Under the pieces are notes generated by a model that saw only the letters and a program-made list of their open reading frames with translations, searched no databases and was not told the DNA's origin. A program made the translations under genes and the position numbers. A DNA stretch of 64,000 nucleotides from Negativicutes bacterium. Its GTDB lineage: Bacteria; Bacillota_C; Negativicutes; Sporomusales_B; JARLHX01. Each line of letters begins with the position of its first letter. Within the stretch, counting starts at the first letter, position 1. This document shows, one piece after another, positions 26,730-37,511 of the stretch. The DNA lies in contig JARLHX010000359.1 in NCBI GenBank assembly GCA_031292035.1, forward strand, positions 45,727-109,726, read 5' to 3'.

Positions 26730-27185
26730 TTATCGGTTATTGACTTCTCGGATATTGATTTCGAGGGCTTCAGGCTGCTGCGCTGCGTGCGGGTGGCTTG
26801 GCCCTCCGTAGACTTTGAGTTTGCGGTACATTTGGCGTCCCAGCGTGTTTTTAGGCAGCATGCCCTTCACAGCCAGTTCCAGCAGTCGCTCCGGCCGTTG
26901 GGCCAGTAATTTGCCGGCAGTAATAAAGGTAGTGCCACCAGGATAACCGGAATGACGGAAATAGGTTTTCTGTGCCAATTTGTTTCCGGTGAGATGGACT
27001 TTAGCAGCGTTGATGATGATGACATGGTCGCCAGTATCCACATGAGGCGTGAATATCGGCTTATGTTTGCCACGCAAAAGCTTCGCTACTTCCGCTGCCA
27101 ATCTGCCCAGCGTTTTTCCTTCTGCGTCAATTACATACCATTTGCGTTCTATTTTGGCCGGATTTGCCATAAATGTTGTCTTCAT
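26730..27185 (-). CDS. rplM: 50S ribosomal protein L13 (uL13)
   Basis: L13 is an early-assembling large-subunit protein. The 151-residue product starts [21 protein letters not shown] and contains the [15 protein letters not shown] and [14 protein letters not shown] [18 protein letters not shown] blocks. The start at 27185 lies 8 bp after AAGGAGG; an extension 9 codons upstream runs through that ribosome site. It has its own promoter and leader. Confidence 0.98.
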   Translation of the reverse strand: MKTTFMANPAKIERKWYVIDAEGKTLGRLAAEVAKLLRGKHKPIFTPHVDTGDHVIIINAAKVHLTGNKLAQKTYFRHSGYPGGTTFITAGKLLAQRPERLLELAVKGMLPKNTLGRQMYRKLKVYGGPSHPHAAQQPEALEINIREVNNR

Positions 27186-27240
27186 GCGTATATCCCTCCT
27201 TGTAACAAGCATAAACCGTGGAATATATTCTTTACCACGA
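27186..27240 (-). ncRNA. Putative L13 leader
   Basis: A hairpin (CGTGG/CCACG, 27217-27239 with an AT-rich loop) followed by GCTTGTTACAAGGAGG lies just before rplM. Position and the GTTACAAGGAGG tail resemble the L13 autoregulatory leader of Bacillota. I could not run a covariance model. Confidence 0.5.
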
Positions 27241-27254
27241 ACTCCGGGGCTAGT

Positions 27255-27296
27255 GGAATCATGGTCACAGAATCATAGTCATAGAATCATTGTAAT
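27255..27296. repeat. Three tandem 14-bp repeats at the rplM promoter
   Basis: GGAATCATGGTCAC, AGAATCATAGTCAT and AGAATCATTGTAAT follow each other without gaps (27255-27268, 27269-27282, 27283-27296). They cover the -10 and the start of the transcript, so they could be protein-binding sites or a short duplication. Confidence 0.6.
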
Positions 27297-27317
27297 AAAA
27301 AGGGTTGTCAATGTCAA
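27289..27317 (-). promoter_or_regulatory. Promoter of rplM-rpsI
   Basis: TTGACA (27312-27317), a 17-bp spacer and TACAAT (27289-27294) make a strong sigma-A promoter on the minus strand, about 105 bp before rplM. A second TTGACA overlaps the spacer. Confidence 0.8.
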
Positions 27318-27349
27318 GGCATTACCCTTGCCAGAGCCAGTTTTTTTTA

Positions 27350-28108
27350 TTATCTGCCAGAATCGATGTCTTTATAAAATACCTCTTTTAAGTATAAACC
27401 CTGCGGCGGTGCAGTTACACCGGCCTTATGCCGGTCCCGGCCGACAAGTACGGCGTCAAACTCTTCATCCGTCATTCGGCCAAGTCCGACTTCCACCAAC
27501 GTGCCGACCAAATTGCGCACCATATGGTAGAGAAAGCCATTACCCCAGAATCGGCATTCCAGTATTTGGCCTTCCTGCTGGCAGCTGGCGGCAATCATGG
27601 TGCGTACCGGGCTTTTCGCCGCGCCACCGGCTGCTCGAAAGGCAGAAAAGTCGTGGGTTCCGACAATGTGCCTGACAGCTGTATTCATGGCCGCCACGTC
27701 CGGGGTCTGCAGCAAATGCCAGGCATAGTTGCGCAGTAGCGGATCAGGCGTTGGACTGGTGTGAATGCGGTAGCAATAGATTTTACTTTTTGCTGCCGTA
27801 CGGGCATGAAACACCCTGGGAACTTCCTCGGCGGCAACAATGACAATGTCGTCAGGCAGGACACCACGTGACGCCGCCGGAATCCGGTCAACAGGAATCG
27901 AGCCGGCGGTGACAAAACTCACCACCTGACCATAGGCATGCACCCCGGTATCGGTCCGCGCCGCGCCGGCCATTTTCAGCGGGTGGCCGAAAATCTTGGC
28001 CAGCCGCTCCTCCAGCACCTCCTGGACAGCCAGTGCATTTGCCTGCCGCTGAAATCCATGGTAAGCTGTGCCGTCATAGGCAATCGTTAATTTAAGATTG
28101 CGTTCCAT
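27350..28108 (-). CDS. truA: tRNA pseudouridine synthase A
   Basis: TruA makes pseudouridine at positions 38-40 of tRNA anticodon arms. The 252-residue protein has the catalytic aspartate D53 in GAARTDTGVHA and the later NGFLYHMVRNLVGTL block. The start is the ATG of MERNLKLTIAYDG, with GGGAG 7 bp upstream. It overlaps the ecfT 3' end by 22 bp; the longer ORF start 38 codons upstream lies deep in ecfT and is rejected. Confidence 0.96.
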   Translation of the reverse strand: MERNLKLTIAYDGTAYHGFQRQANALAVQEVLEERLAKIFGHPLKMAGAARTDTGVHAYGQVVSFVTAGSIPVDRIPAASRGVLPDDIVIVAAEEVPRVFHARTAAKSKIYCYRIHTSPTPDPLLRNYAWHLLQTPDVAAMNTAVRHIVGTHDFSAFRAAGGAAKSPVRTMIAASCQQEGQILECRFWGNGFLYHMVRNLVGTLVEVGLGRMTDEEFDAVLVGRDRHKAGVTAPPQGLYLKEVFYKDIDSGR

Positions 28109-28896
28109 CGGAGTACTCCCAACAAGGCCGTCAAGGCCAAAATGGCGGCGCACGCCACTCCGTCCTGGAAAGCGAATTGCAGTTCCTTCATCCGGGTCCG
28201 GTTGGCACCACCCTGGTAGCAACGAGCTTCCATGGCCACTGCCAGCTCGTCTGCCCGGCGAAAAGCGCTGATAAACAGCGGCACTAAGAGGGGCACCATA
28301 CTTTTGGCCCGCCTGAGCAGATTACCCTCGGCGAAATCAGCCCCCCGCGCCATCTGAGCCTTCATGATCCGGTCGGTTTCCTCCAGCAAGGTGGGAATGA
28401 AACGAAGAGCAATGGTCATCATCATCGCCAGCTCGTGGGCTGGCAGGCCGATCCGTCGAAAGGGATTGAGCAGTCGCTCGATGCCGTCGGTCAGCATGAT
28501 GGGCGAGGTCGTAAAGGTGAGCAGTGATGACATGAGGATTAAAAAGACCAGCCGGGAGGTCATCAGTATCCCCTGCCGGATACCTTCGGCGGTGATGGTG
28601 AGCGGCCCAAGATGATAAAGGACTGTGCCGGGTGTCGAAAAGAGATGAATGACCATAGTCAGCACAATAATGATTGATAGCGGCCGCAGCGACCGGAGCA
28701 CCATCTTTAGCGGAATTCGCCCAATCCCAATGGCCAAGGCGGCAAAAAGGGTCAGGACGACATAGGCGGCAGTTCCTTCAGCCAAAAAGATACTGGCAAT
28801 AAATACAATCGTACCCAGCAGTTTTGTGCGGGGATCAAGGTGATGGACAAAGGAAGTGCCAGGGAAATACTGACCGAGAATGATATCTGTCAACAT
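28087..28896 (-). CDS. ecfT: Energy-coupling factor transporter transmembrane protein
   Basis: EcfT is the scaffold membrane subunit of group II ECF vitamin/metal importers. The 269-residue protein has about five membrane segments in the N-terminal half. The two coupling-helix motifs are visible as QMARGADF and AMEARCYQG, which dock in the two ATPases. It overlaps ecfA2 by 7 bp. No substrate-binding S component is encoded here, so the module probably serves several S components elsewhere. Confidence 0.96.
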   Translation of the reverse strand: MLTDIILGQYFPGTSFVHHLDPRTKLLGTIVFIASIFLAEGTAAYVVLTLFAALAIGIGRIPLKMVLRSLRPLSIIIVLTMVIHLFSTPGTVLYHLGPLTITAEGIRQGILMTSRLVFLILMSSLLTFTTSPIMLTDGIERLLNPFRRIGLPAHELAMMMTIALRFIPTLLEETDRIMKAQMARGADFAEGNLLRRAKSMVPLLVPLFISAFRRADELAVAMEARCYQGGANRTRMKELQFAFQDGVACAAILALTALLGVLRWNAILN

Positions 28897-29756
28897 TTTT
28901 TTTGCCTCCCCAGCGCCGCCAAGATTGCCTGGGAGGCGTCTTCGGCAGTAAGGGCCGAAAGATCGACATCCAGCCCTCGTTGGCGCAGCCGCTGCAAAAG
29001 AGCGCTGACGTTGGGGACATCGACTCCGGCGGCCGTCAGCCTGTCGCGACTTTGGCCGAAGACTTCGCGCGGCGTTCCATCCAGACTGACCTCGCCGTTA
29101 TGGAGGACCACCAGCCGTTTGACCATACGGGCTATTTCCTCCATGTTGTGGGAGATAAGGATGACGGTAATCCCAGTGGATTGATGGAGTTTTACAATCT
29201 CGGCGAAGATCTCGTCCCGCCCGCGGGGGTCCAGGCCGGCCGACGGTTCGTCCAAAACTAGATATTCAGGTTCAAGAGCGATAACACCGGCGATCGCCAC
29301 CCGTCGCATCTGTCCGCCACTGAGGCGAAAAGGTGACCGTTTGGCAAAATCGTCATAGTCCAGGCCGACAAAAGCAAGTGATCTCCTCACCCGCCGTTCA
29401 ATCTCGTCTGCATCTGCCCCCATATTGCGCGGACCGAAAGCCACATCGGCAAACACTGTTTCTTCAAACAGTTGATGTTCAGGGTATTGGAAGACCATGC
29501 CCACCTTGCGGCGGGCCAACCGAGCGGCGGAGCGTTTGGCACCAAGGTCAACATCGTCCACCATTACGCTGCCATGGGTCGGTTTTAGCAGACCATTCAT
29601 ATGCTGCACAAGGGTCGACTTACCGGAACCGGTATGGCCGATAATCCCGATAAATTCCCCCTGTTGGATAGTCAGGTTAATGTTTTTCAATGCCACCCTC
29701 TCAAAGGGTGTTTGAGGCATATAAATATAACTGAGATCCCGCATCTCTATGGACAT
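28890..29756 (-). CDS. ecfA2: Energy-coupling factor transporter ATP-binding protein A2
   Basis: This is the second ATPase of the ECF module, 288 residues. It has Walker A GHTGSGKST (40-48), the signature LSGGQMRRVAIAG, Walker B YLVLDEPSAGLD and the switch His in LISHNMEE. Assignment as A2 rests on its place after the first ATPase and before ecfT, as in Bacillus. It overlaps both neighbours by 7-10 bp. Confidence 0.94.
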   Translation of the reverse strand: MSIEMRDLSYIYMPQTPFERVALKNINLTIQQGEFIGIIGHTGSGKSTLVQHMNGLLKPTHGSVMVDDVDLGAKRSAARLARRKVGMVFQYPEHQLFEETVFADVAFGPRNMGADADEIERRVRRSLAFVGLDYDDFAKRSPFRLSGGQMRRVAIAGVIALEPEYLVLDEPSAGLDPRGRDEIFAEIVKLHQSTGITVILISHNMEEIARMVKRLVVLHNGEVSLDGTPREVFGQSRDRLTAAGVDVPNVSALLQRLRQRGLDVDLSALTAEDASQAILAALGRQKKC

Positions 29757-30583
29757 AATGTCACCGCCAGTTGTTCGTCGGTAATCACATCGGCGGCGAT
29801 GTCCAGCCCCTGCTGGCGCAGCTGCCAGGCGACCTCAGCCGCAAGCGGTGCGTCAAGTCCCAACTCTTTGAGGCGCTCGACCTGGCTGAAAACGTCAGAC
29901 GGCTTGCCTTCCATAACCGTTCTGCCGTCCTCAAGGACGATCACCCGGTCGGCGGCTACCGCCTCCTCCATAAAGTGAGTGATATAGACTACTGTGATCC
30001 CTTGTTCTTTATTCAATCGCCTTACGGTGGCAAGCACCTCCTGGCGGCCGAGCGGATCAAGCATTGCTGTCGGTTCATCCAGTATCAGGCAACGGGGCTG
30101 CATCGCCAGTACACCGGCGATGGCTACTCGCTGTTTTTGTCCGCCAGACAAAAGATGGGGCGCGTGAAGGCGATAATCGGTCATACCGACCATGGCCAAT
30201 GACTCTTCGACTCGTTGACAAATGAGCGCCGGTTCGACCCCCAGATTCTCTGGACCAAAAGCCACATCTTCCTCTACAATGGCGGCGACCAACTGATTGT
30301 CGGGGTTCTGAAAGACCATGCCCACCATTTGGCGGATACGCCAAAGATTTTCAGGCTGACGAGTACTCAGACCATCGATCAGACAATCACCGCCGGTCGG
30401 AATCAAAAGAGCGTTAAAATGTTTGGCCAATGTCGATTTCCCTGAGCCGTTGGCGCCGATGATCGCAACGAATTCCCCTGCGCGCACCGTTAAATTGATT
30501 GCCTCGAGGGCTTCGATTTCTTCGCCTTCCGGGCCGGGATAGCAGTGGCTCAGATTTTCTGTTCGAATGACTTCTCCCATCAT
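29747..30583 (-). CDS. ecfA1: Energy-coupling factor transporter ATP-binding protein A1
   Basis: This is the first ATPase of the ECF module, 278 residues. It has Walker A GANGSGKST (43-51), signature LSGGQKQRVAIAG, Walker B CLILDEPTAMLD and switch His in YITHFMEE. It heads the ecfA1-ecfA2-ecfT-truA run, separated from rplQ by 288 bp with a terminator. GGAGAGG lies 2-8 bp before the double ATG. Confidence 0.94.
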   Translation of the reverse strand: MMGEVIRTENLSHCYPGPEGEEIEALEAINLTVRAGEFVAIIGANGSGKSTLAKHFNALLIPTGGDCLIDGLSTRQPENLWRIRQMVGMVFQNPDNQLVAAIVEEDVAFGPENLGVEPALICQRVEESLAMVGMTDYRLHAPHLLSGGQKQRVAIAGVLAMQPRCLILDEPTAMLDPLGRQEVLATVRRLNKEQGITVVYITHFMEEAVAADRVIVLEDGRTVMEGKPSDVFSQVERLKELGLDAPLAAEVAWQLRQQGLDIAADVITDEQLAVTLCP

Positions 30584-30616
30584 TTGACCTCTCCATCAGA
30601 CTGTCACACTTTTAAG

Positions 30617-30648
30617 CACGGCAAGGGCGACCTCCCGGCCGCCCCGTG
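30617..30648 (-). other. GC-rich hairpin in the ecfA1 leader
   Basis: On the minus strand CACGGGGCGGCC and GGTCGCCC..CCGTG pair around a GGGA loop, with a 3-base bulge. It lies 34 bp before ecfA1. The remaining 160 bp between it and the rplQ terminator hold no gene that I can support and no riboswitch class that I recognise. Confidence 0.5.
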
Positions 30649-30825
30649 TAACTTCTGTTGTTATAGAAAAGACTTTCCTTCGCTATCAACAGGCGCTCAC
30701 CCTCTTCAGGACGATGCGCTTGCTTTGTTTGCAGCAAAGTAATGAATTATTCAACTCAAGCCGAAAAGCATGAGTTCTATCCGCCGCCAAAAGATTGTCC
30801 CTTTCGATGCGGCAAAACGAAAACC

Positions 30826-30860
30826 AGGCGACCTACAGAACTCTGTCAAGTGTCACCTGG
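30826..30860 (-). terminator. Terminator after rplQ
   Basis: CCAGGTGAC and GTCGCCTGG form a 9-bp stem (one G-U) enclosing a smaller ACAGA/TCTGT stem, followed by TTTTCGTTTT on the minus strand. It lies 11 bp past the rplQ stop and ends the alpha operon. Confidence 0.8.
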
Positions 30861-30871
30861 GACTGCAAACC

Positions 30872-31210
30872 TTAGACTAATTCGATAATAGCCATCGGCG
30901 CAGCGTCGCCACGGCGCGGCCCCAGTTTCATGATTCGGGTATAGCCGCCCTGACGTTCTTTATATTTCAGCGCAATTACATCAAACAGTTTTTTGGTGAC
31001 TTCTTCGTCCATAAGGAATGACAGGACTTGGCGGCGAGCATGCAGGTCACCCCGCTTAGCCAGTGTGATCATCTTGGCGATCAGCTTGGTAATTTCCTTC
31101 GCTTTTGCCTCTGTCGTCTCAATACGCTCATGCGCAAAGAAGGAAGTCAAAATACTGCGAAAAAGTGCTTTACGGGCACTGCTGTCGCGTCCTAGCTTAC
31201 GATAAAACAT
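30872..31210 (-). CDS. rplQ: 50S ribosomal protein L17 (bL17)
   Basis: L17 is a 112-residue bacterial-specific large-subunit protein near the exit tunnel. It starts [20 protein letters not shown] and ends with the [19 protein letters not shown] segment typical of the family. It follows rpoA by 17 bp. Confidence 0.98.
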   Translation of the reverse strand: MFYRKLGRDSSARKALFRSILTSFFAHERIETTEAKAKEITKLIAKMITLAKRGDLHARRQVLSFLMDEEVTKKLFDVIALKYKERQGGYTRIMKLGPRRGDAAPMAIIELV

Positions 31211-31227
31211 AATTCCCCTTCCCTCCT

Positions 31228-32187
31228 TTAGTCCTCATTTTCGGCTAATGATAAGCCTAGTTCAGCCAATTTCTTCTTCACTTCATCCAGCGATTTACGG
31301 CCAAGATTACGGACCTTCATCATGTCGTCTTCAGTCTTTTGTACCAGTTCGGCGACGGTATTGATACCGGCGCGTTTCAGGCAGTTATATGACCGGACAG
31401 ATAATTCCAAGTCCTCAATGGTCATTTCCATCGTCTTGGCGCCTGCTTCTTCCGCCGACTCGGTAAACAGTCCTTCGCCATTTTCGTCCTCTACCCCGCT
31501 GCCCGCAATGTTTTGGAAGAGCTTCAGGTGATGGACTAAAACAGCGGCAGCCTTGGATACCGCTTCTTCCGGACGGACGCTGCCGTCAGTCCAGACCTCG
31601 AGCGTCAACTTATCGTAGTCGGTTACATTGCCGACCCGGGTATCGGTGACACTGTAGTTAACCCGCAGAATGGGCGAAAAGATGGAATCGATGGGAATCA
31701 CACCGATGACATGATCGGCTTTTTTGTTTTTGTCGGCAGGCACATAGCCTTTGCCGCGTTCGATGGTGATCTCCATCCGTAGTGTCCCGCCGGCGTCCAG
31801 GGTTGCCATGTGCAGCTCAGGGTTGAGAATCTCAACATCAGGGTCGGTAATGATATCGCCGGCCTTGACTTCGCTTTCGCCCTGGGCTTCAATCCGTACC
31901 ACTCTGGTTTCGTCGCCGTACAGTTTCAGATGAAGTTCCTTGAGATTGAGAATAATGTCGGTGACATCTTCCCGCACACCGGGGATGGTGGAAAACTCAT
32001 GCAGGACACCGTCGATTTTCACCTAAGTTACCGCTGCTCCCGGCAAAGACGACAAAAGTATCCGGCGCAGACCGTTGCCGAGGGTAATACCATAGCCCCG
32101 TTCCAGCGGTTCGCACACAAATCGTCCGTAGCGGTTGTCTTCGCTAATTTCAACTATCTCAATCTTCGGCTTTTCGATTTCGATCAT
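31228..32187 (-). CDS. rpoA: RNA polymerase alpha subunit, interrupted by in-frame TAG at codon 55
   Basis: The ATG at 32187 follows GGAGGG by 9 bp and opens [16 protein letters not shown], the normal alpha start. Reading is normal up to SLPGAAVT (residue 54). Codon 55 (32025-32023) is TAG, and from codon 56 the frame continues [15 protein letters not shown] through the dimerisation domain and the C-terminal domain ([16 protein letters not shown]) to residue 319. Bacillus alpha has Ser at this point, so one base change from TCG or TCA would give the TAG. The 3' part alone could start at the GTG directly after the stop, but would lack the conserved N-terminal dimerisation strand and helix. As alpha is essential, a sequencing error, suppressor tRNA or another intact copy must be considered. 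Confidence 0.85.
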
Positions 32188-32244
32188 CCGGAAAAACCCT
32201 CCTCTTCGCGTAAAAGTTACGCCGTTTCCATTGTTGAGGGCAGA

Positions 32245-32877
32245 TTAACGGGAGTACAATTCAACAATGAAGTGTTCTTGGATAGGAATGTCGATTTCCT
32301 CCCGGGTAGGATAACGACCTACTTTGCCGGTGGCATCAGCTGCGGTCAGTTCGAGCCACGCCGGCACGGTTTTGGTGGCAACGTTTTCGAGGATTTCTTT
32401 GAAGACCGGCGAATCCTTACTGCCTTCCTTGACCCCGATCACATTATCCGGTTTTACAAGATAGGACGGGATATCGACCCTGCGTCCGTTTACCGTGAAA
32501 TGACCATGACGGATTAACTGCCTGGCCTGTGTGCGGCTTTCGGCAAATCCCAAGCGGTAGACGACGTTATCGAGTCTTCTTTCCAGCATGACCAAGAGGT
32601 TTTCACCGGTGATGCCTTTTTGGCGATCGGCTTTTTCAAAGTAGGTATGGAATTGGCGCTCCAAAATACCGTAAATACGACGGGCTTTTTGCTTTTCCCT
32701 GAGCTGGATGCCATATTCGGAAACTTTTTTTCTGGCCTGACCTTGACCATGCTGGCCAGGTGCATAGCCCCTACGGGTGAAAGCGCACTTGTCGCTATAA
32801 CATTTATCGCCTTTGAGGTAAAGCTTTGAGCCCTCGCGGCGGCATTGTCTGCAAACAGCTCCAATATATCTTGCCAT
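32245..32877 (-). CDS. rpsD: 30S ribosomal protein S4 (uS4)
   Basis: S4 is a primary 16S rRNA binder, 210 residues. The N-terminal zinc-type cysteines (VCRQCRREG and CYSDKC) are kept, followed by the S4 RNA-binding domain ([20 protein letters not shown]). It lies between rpsK and rpoA as in Bacillota alpha operons. Confidence 0.98.
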   Translation of the reverse strand: MARYIGAVCRQCRREGSKLYLKGDKCYSDKCAFTRRGYAPGQHGQGQARKKVSEYGIQLREKQKARRIYGILERQFHTYFEKADRQKGITGENLLVMLERRLDNVVYRLGFAESRTQARQLIRHGHFTVNGRRVDIPSYLVKPDNVIGVKEGSKDSPVFKEILENVATKTVPAWLELTAADATGKVGRYPTREEIDIPIQEHFIVELYSR

Positions 32878-32901
32878 TCTTGTTTAACACCTCCCGAAAA
32901 A

Positions 32902-33294
32902 TTATACTCTTCTGCGTTTGGGCGGACGGCATCCGTTATGCGGAATGGGCGTAACGTCCTTGATCATATTGACTTCGAGGCCAGCGGCCTGCAAGGACCG
33001 GATGGCTGCCTCACGGCCGGCGCCGGGGCCTTTTACATATACTTCGATGGTTTTCATACCATGTTCCATCGCGGCTTTGGCTGCCTGTTCAGCTGCCATC
33101 TGGGCCGCGAAAGGAGTGCTTTTGCGTGAGCCCTTAAAACCGAGTCCGCCGGCACTGGCCCAAGAAATGGCGTTGCCTTTGACGTCGGTGATGGTAACGA
33201 TGGTGTTATTGAAGGTAGAACGAATATGAGCGACACCGATTTCGATGTTTTTCCGCTCTTTCCGTTTTGGTCTTGCAACTCTCTTGGCTACCAA
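32902..33294 (-). CDS. rpsK: 30S ribosomal protein S11 (uS11)
   Basis: S11 is a platform protein of 130 residues ending [10 protein letters not shown]. The start appears to be TTG (33294), 6 bp after GGGAGGG; no in-frame ATG lies nearby. The [15 protein letters not shown] and [14 protein letters not shown] blocks are typical. Confidence 0.97.
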   Translation of the reverse strand: MVAKRVARPKRKERKNIEIGVAHIRSTFNNTIVTITDVKGNAISWASAGGLGFKGSRKSTPFAAQMAAEQAAKAAMEHGMKTIEVYVKGPGAGREAAIRSLQAAGLEVNMIKDVTPIPHNGCRPPKRRRV

Positions 33295-33307
33295 ACTTAT
33301 CCCTCCC

Positions 33308-33685
33308 TTACTTGACTGCTTTACGTCTTACGCCGACGGTCTTTTTAGGTCCTTTGCGAGTCCTGGCGTTGGTCTTGGTCCGTTGGCCACGAACCGGCAA
33401 CCCCATACGATGGCGTTTGCCGCGATAGGATCCGATCTCGACAAGACGCTTAATATTCAGTGATTCTTCCCGGCGAAGATCGCCTTCCACCTTGTAGTTC
33501 TTGTCAATAGTTTCTCTAAGCCTAGAAATTTCTTCCTCGGTTAGGTCGCGTACCCTTGTGTCAGGACTAATACCGGTAGTGGCCACAATTTCTTTGGAAA
33601 GCGTAAGACCAATACCAAAAATGTATGTCAAAGCAATTTCGATCCGCTTATCCCGCGGCAGGTCAACTCCAGCAATACGAGCCAT
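33308..33685 (-). CDS. rpsM: 30S ribosomal protein S13 (uS13)
   Basis: S13 is a head protein contacting the P-site tRNA and the 50S bridge, 125 residues. It starts [26 protein letters not shown] and ends in the basic [17 protein letters not shown] tail. Confidence 0.98.
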   Translation of the reverse strand: MARIAGVDLPRDKRIEIALTYIFGIGLTLSKEIVATTGISPDTRVRDLTEEEISRLRETIDKNYKVEGDLRREESLNIKRLVEIGSYRGKRHRMGLPVRGQRTKTNARTRKGPKKTVGVRRKAVK

Positions 33686-33699
33686 TTAGCATGCACCTC

Positions 33700-33813
33700 C
33701 TAACCTTGTTTTTGTTTATGCTTTGGATTTTCGCAAATCACCATTACATTGCCATGACGTTTAATTATCTTGCATTTTTCGCAGATCGGTTTGACCGACG
33801 GCCTAACCTTCAT
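33700..33813 (-). CDS. rpmJ: 50S ribosomal protein L36 (bL36)
   Basis: This 37-residue protein reads [16 protein letters not shown] and continues with a Cys27/His33-type pair (VICENPKH), the zinc-binding C-type L36. It ends with TAG. It sits between infA and rpsM, the standard place; AGGAGG precedes the ATG. Confidence 0.97.
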   Translation of the reverse strand: MKVRPSVKPICEKCKIIKRHGNVMVICENPKHKQKQG

Positions 33814-33836
33814 GTTAAAAACCTCCTTAATCCCTA

Positions 33837-34055
33837 CTATTTAAAGCGGTAGGTGATACGACCACGCTTCAGATCGTATGGCGTGAGTTCAACAGTGACT
33901 CTATCGCCAGGTAAAATCCTGATGAAATTCATGCGGATTTTACCGGAAATGTGTGCCATTACGACATGCCCGTTTTCCAGTTTAACCTGAAACATCGCGT
34001 TGGGCAATGCCTCAACAACTATACCTTCAACCTCAATTACATCTTGCTTCGACAT
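33837..34055 (-). CDS. infA: Translation initiation factor IF-1
   Basis: IF-1 occupies the ribosomal A site during initiation. The 72-residue OB-fold protein starts [20 protein letters not shown]. The start is the ATG after GAGGAGGGG; a start 16 codons upstream in the same frame is rejected because it precedes this ribosome site. Confidence 0.97.
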   Translation of the reverse strand: MSKQDVIEVEGIVVEALPNAMFQVKLENGHVVMAHISGKIRMNFIRILPGDRVTVELTPYDLKRGRITYRFK

Positions 34056-34078
34056 GAGTTCCCCTCCTCGTCCGCATC

Positions 34079-34363
34079 TCACTCTTCTCCGGTGTTTATC
34101 CAAGCGCTGATGGCGTGGCGAATTTCTTCGTCGGTTGCCGCTTGGTCGCAGGCAATTTTTGCTGCTACACCTTTGTCAATGGATTTCAGAACGCTGATAT
34201 GCCGGATATTCTTCTTTTTCGGTTTGGTGACCTTGCGGTCTCTGCCATTCGCCAACAAAAGCAGCGATATCTCGGCAAATCCGACTACCAGATAAACTTG
34301 CCCCCTGTCGCGTCCAGCCTTGGAGCGAACCAGCTGACCCAGTGATATCTTCTCAACCGGCAC
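34079..34363 (-). CDS. KOW domain RNA-binding protein (L14e-like)
   Basis: This 94-residue protein begins with a KOW-type segment ([21 protein letters not shown]) and has a lysine-rich [12 protein letters not shown] stretch near the middle. Homologues occupy the map-infA gap in many Bacillota and probably bind rRNA; the role is not defined. It starts with GTG, 8 bp after GGGAGG. Confidence 0.88.
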   Translation of the reverse strand: MPVEKISLGQLVRSKAGRDRGQVYLVVGFAEISLLLLANGRDRKVTKPKKKNIRHISVLKSIDKGVAAKIACDQAATDEEIRHAISAWINTGEE

Positions 34364-34376
34364 GGAATATGCCTCC

Positions 34377-35788
<1,412 letters not shown>

Positions 35789-37045
35789 CTACTTCATAAA
35801 GCCTTGATAGTGGCGCATCAGGATAAGTGCTTCGATCTGCTTCATTGTATCCAGTGCGACGCCCACTACAATCAAGAGAGCCGTACCACCAAAATACACT
35901 CCTTGGATATTGGTCGCCCATACCACGAAATTCGGCAAAATGGCGATGAAAGCGAGAAAAATCGAACCCGCAAGAGTGATCCTGGTCATAACACGATCTA
36001 AATAGTCAGCGGTCGGTTTACCCGGTCTGAGGCCCGGAATAAAGCCACCGTATTTTTTCATATTCTCTGCCATATCCGATATGTTTAAGGTGACCGCAGT
36101 GTAGAAATACGTGAAGAAAATGATCATCAGCGCATACAGCGTTGTCTGTAGCGGTGTTCCCCACGCGAACCACCCTGCCACGGTTTTAACCCATTCGACT
36201 TCAATGAATTGGGCAATAGTCACCGGAAACATGAGCACGGATGACGCAAAGATAATCGGAATTACGCCCGCCTGATTGACTTTCAGCGGGATATGGGTAG
36301 AATGGCCGCCATACATCTTGCGCCCGACCACCCGTTTGGCGTATTGCACCGGGATTTTGCGCTGACCTTGCTGGATGGCGATGACGAAAACAATCATGGC
36401 CACGGCAATAATCACGAACAAAATAATGTTAAAGATATTGATGGTACCAGCGTTGAAATACTGGTAAATGACGCTAAGTCCGTCTGGCAAACGAGACACG
36501 ATGCCGGCAAAAATGATGAGGGAGATGCCGTTACCGATGCCCTTTTCTGTAATCTGTTCGCCGAGCCACATTAAGAAGGTCGTTCCGGCGGTCAGGGTAA
36601 TGGCGATTAAGAGGATGGAACCGATCCCCGGATTGATGATCGCCGATTTGAGGCCGAAAGCCATGCCGACTGCCTGCACAAAGCCGAGCAGCACCGTGCC
36701 GTACCGGGTGATTTGGGTAATCTTCTTCCGTCCCTCTTCGCCCTCTTTGGCCCACTGTTCAAACTTCGGCACAACCACTGTTAATAGCTGCATGATAATC
36801 GAAGCGTTGATGTAGGGAGTGATACTCATGGCAAACACCGAGAATTTACTCAACGCACCACCGGAGAATAAGTCCAGCAGGCCAAACAGGTTGCCGGAAG
36901 TGAACAACTGCTCGATGACCGCGGCGTTGACCCCAGGAACAGGAATATGTGTACCGGCGCGAAAAATCAGGAACATCGCCAGGGTAAACACGACCTTTTG
37001 CCTGAGTTCGGTGATTTTGAGTATATTCGACAGGGCTGCAAGCAC
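35789..37045 (-). CDS. secY: Preprotein translocase channel SecY
   Basis: SecY is the ten-helix membrane channel of the Sec pathway, 418 residues. The plug/TM2 region (GGALSKFSVFAMSITPYINASIIMQ) and the cytosolic loop FIPGLRPGKPTADYL are typical. It starts with GTG right after the rplO stop (TAG) and ends with TAG. Confidence 0.97.
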   Translation of the reverse strand: MLAALSNILKITELRQKVVFTLAMFLIFRAGTHIPVPGVNAAVIEQLFTSGNLFGLLDLFSGGALSKFSVFAMSITPYINASIIMQLLTVVVPKFEQWAKEGEEGRKKITQITRYGTVLLGFVQAVGMAFGLKSAIINPGIGSILLIAITLTAGTTFLMWLGEQITEKGIGNGISLIIFAGIVSRLPDGLSVIYQYFNAGTINIFNIILFVIIAVAMIVFVIAIQQGQRKIPVQYAKRVVGRKMYGGHSTHIPLKVNQAGVIPIIFASSVLMFPVTIAQFIEVEWVKTVAGWFAWGTPLQTTLYALMIIFFTYFYTAVTLNISDMAENMKKYGGFIPGLRPGKPTADYLDRVMTRITLAGSIFLAFIAILPNFVVWATNIQGVYFGGTALLIVVGVALDTMKQIEALILMRHYQGFMK

Positions 37046-37486
37046 CTAGATCACCTCGACTTTGCCACCGGCGGCCTGGATTTTTTCCGCAGCTGATTTA
37101 GTAAAGCCATTGGCTCTTACGGTCAGCGCTTTCTCCAGTTCACCAGTACCAAGAATCCGGATGCCGTCCCGCACATTTTTGATCACGCCGGCGTCTACCA
37201 GCAGTACCGGATCGACTACTGTACCGTTTTCAAAACGATTGAGTTCCCGAATGTTGACTTCGGTATATTCCTTGCCAAATTTATTAAAGAAACCACGTTT
37301 GGGCAACCGGCGATAGATGGGCATCTGGCCGCCTTCGAAACCGGGACGGACACCGCCGCCGGCACGAGAGTTCTGACCTTTATGGCCCTTGCCTGATGTT
37401 TTGCCGAGTCCCGAACCGAGACCTCTGCCAACACGTGTGGGCTTTTTCTTCGAACCGGGCGCCGGAGCTAACTCGTGTAATTTCAT
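37046..37486 (-). CDS. rplO: 50S ribosomal protein L15 (uL15)
   Basis: L15 is a 146-residue late-assembly protein with the usual glycine/arginine-rich extended N-terminus ([20 protein letters not shown]) and a globular C-terminal half. It is followed directly by secY. Confidence 0.98.
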   Translation of the reverse strand: MKLHELAPAPGSKKKPTRVGRGLGSGLGKTSGKGHKGQNSRAGGGVRPGFEGGQMPIYRRLPKRGFFNKFGKEYTEVNIRELNRFENGTVVDPVLLVDAGVIKNVRDGIRILGTGELEKALTVRANGFTKSAAEKIQAAGGKVEVI

Positions 37487-37511
37487 TGTCGCACCTCCTT
37501 AGCTAGTAGTC

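Noticed and set aside
30584..30871. Cobalamin, THF, preQ1 or other known riboswitch before ecfA1
   Set aside because: I compared by eye with the conserved cores that I know, and none is present.
31228..32187. General recoding of TAG (for example pyrrolysine) to explain rpoA
   Set aside because: TAG is the ordinary stop of secY, rplO, rpmJ, rpmG and the second tuf copy. No other core gene in the window has an internal TAG.
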